Below, in pieces: positions 60,214 to 64,000 of a stretch of 64,000 bases of DNA (positions within the stretch are counted from its first letter, which is position 1; each line of letters opens with the position of its first letter). Where the stretch lies: NCBI RefSeq assembly GCF_034424805.1, contig NZ_JAXOUF010000017.1:42204-106203 (forward strand), read 5' to 3'. The notes beneath the pieces are model-generated. The model was not told where the DNA came from and made no database searches. It saw only the letters and a list, made by a program, of their open reading frames with translations. Position numbers and translations under genes: made by a program. This DNA is from Labrys sedimenti. Lineage in GTDB: Bacteria; Pseudomonadota; Alphaproteobacteria; Rhizobiales; Labraceae.

Positions 60214-61194
60214 GTGATCCCGCGCTTCCTCCGGCGCATGGGCGGGGCCCTGGTGGTTCTGCTCCTGGTCGTCATCGGCGCCTTCTTCATGCTCGAATCG
60301 GCGTCGGGCGATGCCGTCGATGCCTATGTCGCCGGTATCGGCGGGGCGGATGCAGCGCGGATCGCCGAGCTGAGAAGCGAGTGGGGGCTGGATCAGGGGC
60401 CTGCCTTTCGGCTCAAGGCCTATCTATCGGCCTTGGCTCACGGCGATTTCGGCTGGTCGACCGCCTTTCAGCGGCCCGTACTCACCATTTTGCTGGAGCG
60501 CCTGCCGGTGACCCTGATCACCATGGGCTCGGCGCTGGCGCTGGCATTCCTGCTCGGCATCGCGCTCGGCTTCCTGGCGGGCTGGCGACCGAATGGCTGG
60601 CTTGACCGCGTTTTGTCGCTGGGCTCGCTTGCCCTCTACGCCATGCCCGGCTTCTGGCTCAGCCTGGTGCTGATCATGGTCTTTTCCGTCATGCTGCGCT
60701 GGTTGCCGGCCAGCGGCTTCGAGACGATGGCGTCCGGCAAGACAGGCCTGGAACGGGCAAGAGACATCGCCTGGCATCTGGTGCTGCCGGTCGGCGCGCT
60801 CGGACTGCTCTATATGACCCTGTTCCTGCGCCTGTTGCGTGACGGCATGGAGGAGGTCTGGCATGCCGATTTCGTCCGGGCTGCGCGCGCCCGCGGCGTG
60901 ACGGGCTGGCGCCTAGCGCTGAACCATGTCGCCCGCAATGCACTGGCACCGGTGATCACCATGCTCGGCCTGCAGTCGGCTTCCCTGCTGGGTGGCAGCG
61001 TGGTGGTGGAGAGCGTGTTTGCCATACCCGGATTCGGCCGCCTGGCCGCCGAGGCGGTCGCCCGCCGCGATACGCCGCTGCTGCTCGGCGTGGTGCTGTT
61101 CAGCGCCGTCGTCGTCATCGTCATGAATCTGCTGGCCGACCTGGTGCAGGCTTGGCTCGATCCGCGCATCGGTGCCAGCGAGCGTTTGGCATGA
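60214..61194 (+). CDS. Dipeptide-type ABC transporter permease (DppB-like)
   Basis: Permease of 326 residues with six membrane segments. The N-terminal IGAFFMLESASGDAVDAYVAG segment corresponds to the conserved PGDP region of DppB but lacks that motif. The ATPase-contact loop is DFVRAARARGVTGWRLALNHVARNALAPVITMLGLQ. Start is GTG 60214; ATG 60238 is possible but would cut the first membrane segment. Stop overlaps the next gene (ATGA). Confidence 0.9.
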   Translation: MIPRFLRRMGGALVVLLLVVIGAFFMLESASGDAVDAYVAGIGGADAARIAELRSEWGLDQGPAFRLKAYLSALAHGDFGWSTAFQRPVLTILLERLPVTLITMGSALALAFLLGIALGFLAGWRPNGWLDRVLSLGSLALYAMPGFWLSLVLIMVFSVMLRWLPASGFETMASGKTGLERARDIAWHLVLPVGALGLLYMTLFLRLLRDGMEEVWHADFVRAARARGVTGWRLALNHVARNALAPVITMLGLQSASLLGGSVVVESVFAIPGFGRLAAEAVARRDTPLLLGVVLFSAVVVIVMNLLADLVQAWLDPRIGASERLA

Positions 61195-62021
61195 CCATGC
61201 TGGCGGCCATGTTGCGCAGCGGGGAGGGCCGTGTCGGCCTGGTGTTGCTCGCTCTGTTTGCCGTGCTTGCGCTTACGGCGCCATTCGTCTTTCCGGGCGA
61301 TCCGCTAGCCATTAGCGCGCCACCGCTGCTCGCGCCTTTCACCGATTCTGCCCATCCCCTGGGAGCCGACCGGCTGGGGCGCGACATCGCTGCCGAGCTG
61401 GCCTGGGGCAGCCGCACCACGCTTCTCGTGGCCGTCGCTTCGGCGCTGGCTTCCCTGTTGCTCGGCTGCCTGGTCGGCACGCTGGCAGGCTTCCTGGGTG
61501 GCTGGACCGACGACGTGCTGATGCGCCTCTCCGATGCGTTCCAGACCGTGCCGGCCTTTCTCCTCGCCATGGCGCTGATCAGCGTGACCGGACCGAGCCT
61601 GCCGGCCATCGTGCTGGCCATCGCCGCCGGTGCCTGGCCGCAACCCGCCCGCATCGCGCGTGCCGAAATTCGCTCCTTGCGCGAACGCGATTTCGTCGCT
61701 TCGGCCCGGGTTGCCGGCATGCATCCGCTCGTCATCGGCTTTCGGGAGATCCTCCCCAATGCCCTGCCGCCGGTGATTTCGCTCGCCGCGATCATTGCCG
61801 CGGCGGCCGTATTGATCGAGGCCGCGCTGTCGTTCCTCGGCTTCGGCGATCCCAACAGGCCGAGCTGGGGCAGCATGGTGGCCGAGGGGCGCGCGCTGCT
61901 GCGCAGCGCACCCTCCCTGTCACTGGTGCCGGGACTCGCGCTCGTTGCAATGGTGCTGGCGATCCATCTCACCGGGCGGGGCTATGCCAGGGCGCTGCGC
62001 GTGAAGGAGCCGGCGGCATGA
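61191..62021 (+). CDS. Dipeptide-type ABC transporter permease (DppC-like)
   Basis: Permease of 276 residues with six membrane segments. HPLGADRLGRDIAAELAWGSRTTLLVA is the DppC signature near residues 50-75, and the contact loop is RERDFVASARVAGMHPLVIGFREILPNALPPVISLAA. ATG 61191 overlaps the stop of the partner permease; the end overlaps the first ATPase gene (62018-62021). Confidence 0.92.
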   Translation: MTMLAAMLRSGEGRVGLVLLALFAVLALTAPFVFPGDPLAISAPPLLAPFTDSAHPLGADRLGRDIAAELAWGSRTTLLVAVASALASLLLGCLVGTLAGFLGGWTDDVLMRLSDAFQTVPAFLLAMALISVTGPSLPAIVLAIAAGAWPQPARIARAEIRSLRERDFVASARVAGMHPLVIGFREILPNALPPVISLAAIIAAAAVLIEAALSFLGFGDPNRPSWGSMVAEGRALLRSAPSLSLVPGLALVAMVLAIHLTGRGYARALRVKEPAA

Positions 62022-62908
62022 AGCTTTTCTCCTTGCGCGGCTTCGGCGTCTCCTATCGCGATCGTGCCGGCATGCATCCGGCCTTGCAGGGCGTCGACCT
62101 CGATATCGAGGCTGGCCGGCATCTGGCTCTGCTGGGGGAAAGCGGATCGGGCAAATCGACCCTGGCCGCAGCCCTGGCGGGATTGCTGCCGGCCAATGCG
62201 GCGAGTGCCGGCAGGTTGACCCGGCCGGGCTTTGCGTCGCAGCCTCGGCCTGGGCGCGATATCGGCATGGTCTTCCAGGATCCGGGCGGCAGCCTCGACC
62301 CGCTGATCCCTGTGGGCGACCAGATCGCCGAGGCGCGCCGGGCCTGCCGGGGTGGGAGCCGCGCGGACGCGCTGGCCCTGGCGCAGGATTGGCTCGGCCG
62401 CATGGCCTTGCCCGACCCGCATGCCGCGTCGCGCAAATATCCGCACCAGTTTTCCGGCGGCCAGAAGCAGCGCATCGCCCTCGCCGCAGCACTGGTCAGC
62501 GAGCCCAGCGTACTGATCGCGGACGAGCCGACCAGCGCCCTCGATTCGATTACCCAGCACGCCATCGTCGAATTGCTTCGGGCGCTGACGGCGGGAAGCG
62601 GGCTCACCTTGATCTTCGTCACCCACGACATCGCCTTGGCCTCGCAATTGGCAGACGATGTCGCGGTGCTCTACCAGGGGCGCCTGGTCGAGGCTGGCCC
62701 GGCGGAGCGCCTGTTCCGGACACCGTCCCATCCCTATCTCAAGGCCTTGCTGGCGACACGCCAGGAACTGAAGGATCAGGAACTGAAGGGTCTGGACTTC
62801 GGGAATCAGGCGCTCGGACATCCCCGCTCGCGCCGCTTTGCCGAGATCGATCCCAGGGATTTTTCCGTCAAGGTTCCCGCCGTAGGGGAGGGGGCCGGTC
62901 ATGGCTGA
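62018..62908 (+). CDS. Dipeptide-type ABC transporter ATPase (DppD-like)
   Basis: ATPase of 296 residues. Walker A LLGESGSGKST (about 39-49), signature QFSGGQKQRIALAAAL, Walker B VLIADEPTSALD and the switch His in FVTHDIALA. The usual C-terminal oligopeptide-transporter tail is present but its Cys cluster, which binds an Fe-S centre in some relatives, is absent. ATG overlaps the preceding permease. Confidence 0.92.
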   Translation: MKLFSLRGFGVSYRDRAGMHPALQGVDLDIEAGRHLALLGESGSGKSTLAAALAGLLPANAASAGRLTRPGFASQPRPGRDIGMVFQDPGGSLDPLIPVGDQIAEARRACRGGSRADALALAQDWLGRMALPDPHAASRKYPHQFSGGQKQRIALAAALVSEPSVLIADEPTSALDSITQHAIVELLRALTAGSGLTLIFVTHDIALASQLADDVAVLYQGRLVEAGPAERLFRTPSHPYLKALLATRQELKDQELKGLDFGNQALGHPRSRRFAEIDPRDFSVKVPAVGEGAGHG

Positions 62909-63674
62909 TGCCCTGCTTGAAATCGAGGCGCTGTGCGGCAGCGTGCGGGGGCCGGCGGGGCGGCATGCCATCCTGGATGGTATAGACCTTGCCATCGCAC
63001 CGGGCGAGATCGTCGGTCTGGCGGGGGGATCCGGGGCGGGCAAGACCAGTCTTGCCCGTGCGATTCTGCGGCTCCATCCGGTCGATGCCGGTTCCATCCG
63101 TTTCGAAGGGCGCGAGATCACCCATCTTGCCGGCAAGGCTCTGCGCCGTATCCGGCCGCGGCTGCAGATGGTGTTCCAGGATCCCTTGGCGGCCTTCAAT
63201 CCGCGTGCCCGGGTCGAGCGCGTCATCGGCGATCCCCTGCGGATCTGGCATTCTCTGTCTCGGATACAGGAGAGGCAACGGATCCTCGCATTGATGGAGC
63301 GCGTCGGCCTGCCGGAGCAGCTGCTCGGCCGTTTCCCCCATGAGCTCTCCGGCGGCCAGCGCCAGCGTGTCGCCATCGCCCGGGCCCTGGCGACGGATCC
63401 GGCCCTGATCATCCTGGATGAACCGGTTTCGGCGCTCGACGTGGCCGTCAGGGCGCAGATCCTCAACCTCCTGCTCGACATCCGTGAGAAGGCCGGCACG
63501 GCGCTTTTGTTCATCGCCCATGATCTGGCCGTGATGGCGGCCTTGTGCGACCGGCTCTGCGTGATGGATGCCGGGCGTATCGTCGAGTCCGGCCCTCCCG
63601 ACCGGCTTGTTGCAGTGCCGCAAAGCGAAATGACGCGTTTGCTGGTCGCCGCGGCACCGAAAATGAGATTCTGA
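62901..63674 (+). CDS. Dipeptide-type ABC transporter ATPase (DppF-like)
   Basis: ATPase of 257 residues. Walker A GGSGAGKTS (about 39-47), signature ELSGGQRQRVAIARAL, Walker B LIILDEPVSALD and His in FIAHDLAVMA. Shorter than DppF (about 330) because it lacks the C-terminal oligopeptide tail. Overlaps the first ATPase gene by eight bases. Last gene of the aminotransferase-transporter operon. Confidence 0.92.
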   Translation: MADALLEIEALCGSVRGPAGRHAILDGIDLAIAPGEIVGLAGGSGAGKTSLARAILRLHPVDAGSIRFEGREITHLAGKALRRIRPRLQMVFQDPLAAFNPRARVERVIGDPLRIWHSLSRIQERQRILALMERVGLPEQLLGRFPHELSGGQRQRVAIARALATDPALIILDEPVSALDVAVRAQILNLLLDIREKAGTALLFIAHDLAVMAALCDRLCVMDAGRIVESGPPDRLVAVPQSEMTRLLVAAAPKMRF

Positions 63675-63803
63675 AAATTCTTTCGCGAGTCTCAGGGCGA
63701 TTTCGACTCGGATTCGGCGCAAGCAGGTCGGTCTCGACTGGAATTTATCCACAGGGCGCAGGAAATCTTTGATGCGCCGCAACATGGTAAATTATTCCTG
63801 ATG

Positions 63804-63836
63804 GGGCCTGAAAACGGCCCAAAACGGGCATTTTTG
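63804..63836 (+). terminator. Possible terminator after the transporter operon
   Basis: GGGCC...GGCCC stem (63804-63820) overlaps a second stem GCCC-AAAAC-GGGC followed by ATTTTT, 130 bp after the ATPase stop. The pairing is short. Confidence 0.4.
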
Positions 63837-63924
63837 ATGAGTTTCGATCTGGATGGAGGGGAGCCGTTCCCGTGGGCCCGGCATGGTCCCATGACGATTT
63901 TGCAAAAATCCGCAAAAGGGGGCG

Positions 63925-63954
63925 TTGACAGTGCGGGCGGGGGTCCCCTATACA
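63925..63954 (+). promoter_or_regulatory. Strong sigma70-like promoter at the right edge
   Basis: TTGACA (63925-63930), 18 bp, TATACA (63949-63954); a 17-bp spacing to CTATAC also fits. It lies in a 326-bp gene-free stretch that runs to the window end. Rhizobial rRNA operons have TTGACA-type promoters of this look with a GC-rich discriminator, so an rRNA operon may start just outside. No gene is visible within the window. Confidence 0.6.
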
Positions 63955-64000
63955 GCGGCCATCGACGGACGGCGTTGCCGCGGATTGAGCGGCGGCGCTG

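Noticed and set aside
63745..63753. TTATCCACA, a perfect DnaA box, with a related TTATCCACG at 19877-19885
   Set aside because: Single isolated copies, no cluster of boxes, no AT-rich unwinding region and no dnaA, hemE or parAB nearby, so not evidence of an origin.
1..64000. tRNA, rRNA or riboswitch genes within the window
   Set aside because: No cloverleaf-like or conserved aptamer sequences were recognised in any gap; only a candidate rRNA promoter at the right edge.

Overview
This 64 kb window is GC-rich, almost fully coding DNA from an alphaproteobacterium, most likely of the Rhizobiales (Hyphomicrobiales). The clearest lineage markers are a SciP-type CtrA inhibitor (33037-33312), a DUF1127 small protein beside a GcvA-like LysR gene, rhizobactin-type siderophore uptake genes (RhtX, RhrA-like) and a class V aminotransferase close to rhizobial pyridoxamine-pyruvate transaminase. 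I do not see enough to name a genus. No rRNA, tRNA, CRISPR array or transposase gene was found.

Layout. 1-12.2 kb: a siderophore locus. iucA-iucB-iucC-iucD on the minus strand have aerobactin gene order with start/stop overlaps, and iucD runs off the left edge. A ShiF-like exporter is divergent from iucA. A receptor - small unknown protein - RhtX operon and an AraC-type regulator follow. Biosynthesis therefore looks aerobactin-like, while uptake and control look rhizobactin-like. 12.2-18.2 kb: a conserved hypothetical gene, two LysR regulators (one with a perfect palindrome against its start codon), DUF1127, a methyltransferase, a nucleoside hydrolase and a TIGR03862-like flavoprotein. 18.2-20.0 kb: a less GC-rich accessory patch with a SUKH (SMI1/KNR4) immunity-like gene and decaying small ORFs, including one interrupted by an in-frame TGA. 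20.0-26.1 kb: a complete ydcSTUVW-like operon for polyamine-type uptake plus gamma-aminobutyraldehyde dehydrogenase, with a large palindrome upstream and a UUCG-loop terminator downstream.

26.2-42.6 kb: a TPR-caspase protein, FadD, a gamma-glutamyltransferase/amidohydrolase pair, SciP, a ClC channel, a methyltransferase, three hydrolases, and a GNAT-EamA pair divergent from a MocR regulator. 42.6-45.3 kb: a znuA-znuC-znuB operon behind a near-canonical Zur box. 45.5-57.1 kb: a DUF4139 protein, a PmtA-like methyltransferase, a cupin/JmjC protein, a second caspase-like protein, GNAT, a PQQ-type sugar dehydrogenase, a small membrane protein behind a 42-bp palindrome, VOC and zinc-ribbon proteins, a bestrophin and a UPF0104 protein. 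57.2-63.7 kb: a PPAT-like aminotransferase running into a complete dipeptide-type ABC transporter. The right edge carries a strong sigma70-like promoter that may drive an rRNA operon outside the window.

Across these blocks lie two families of intergenic hairpin repeats. One has four copies with 27-35 bp arms. Two of those copies sit inside ABC transporter operons, between the ATPase and permease genes or the binding-protein and permease genes. The least explained items are the SUKH patch, the aerobactin/rhizobactin hybrid locus with its unknown 122-residue protein, and the aminotransferase-peptide transporter operon.
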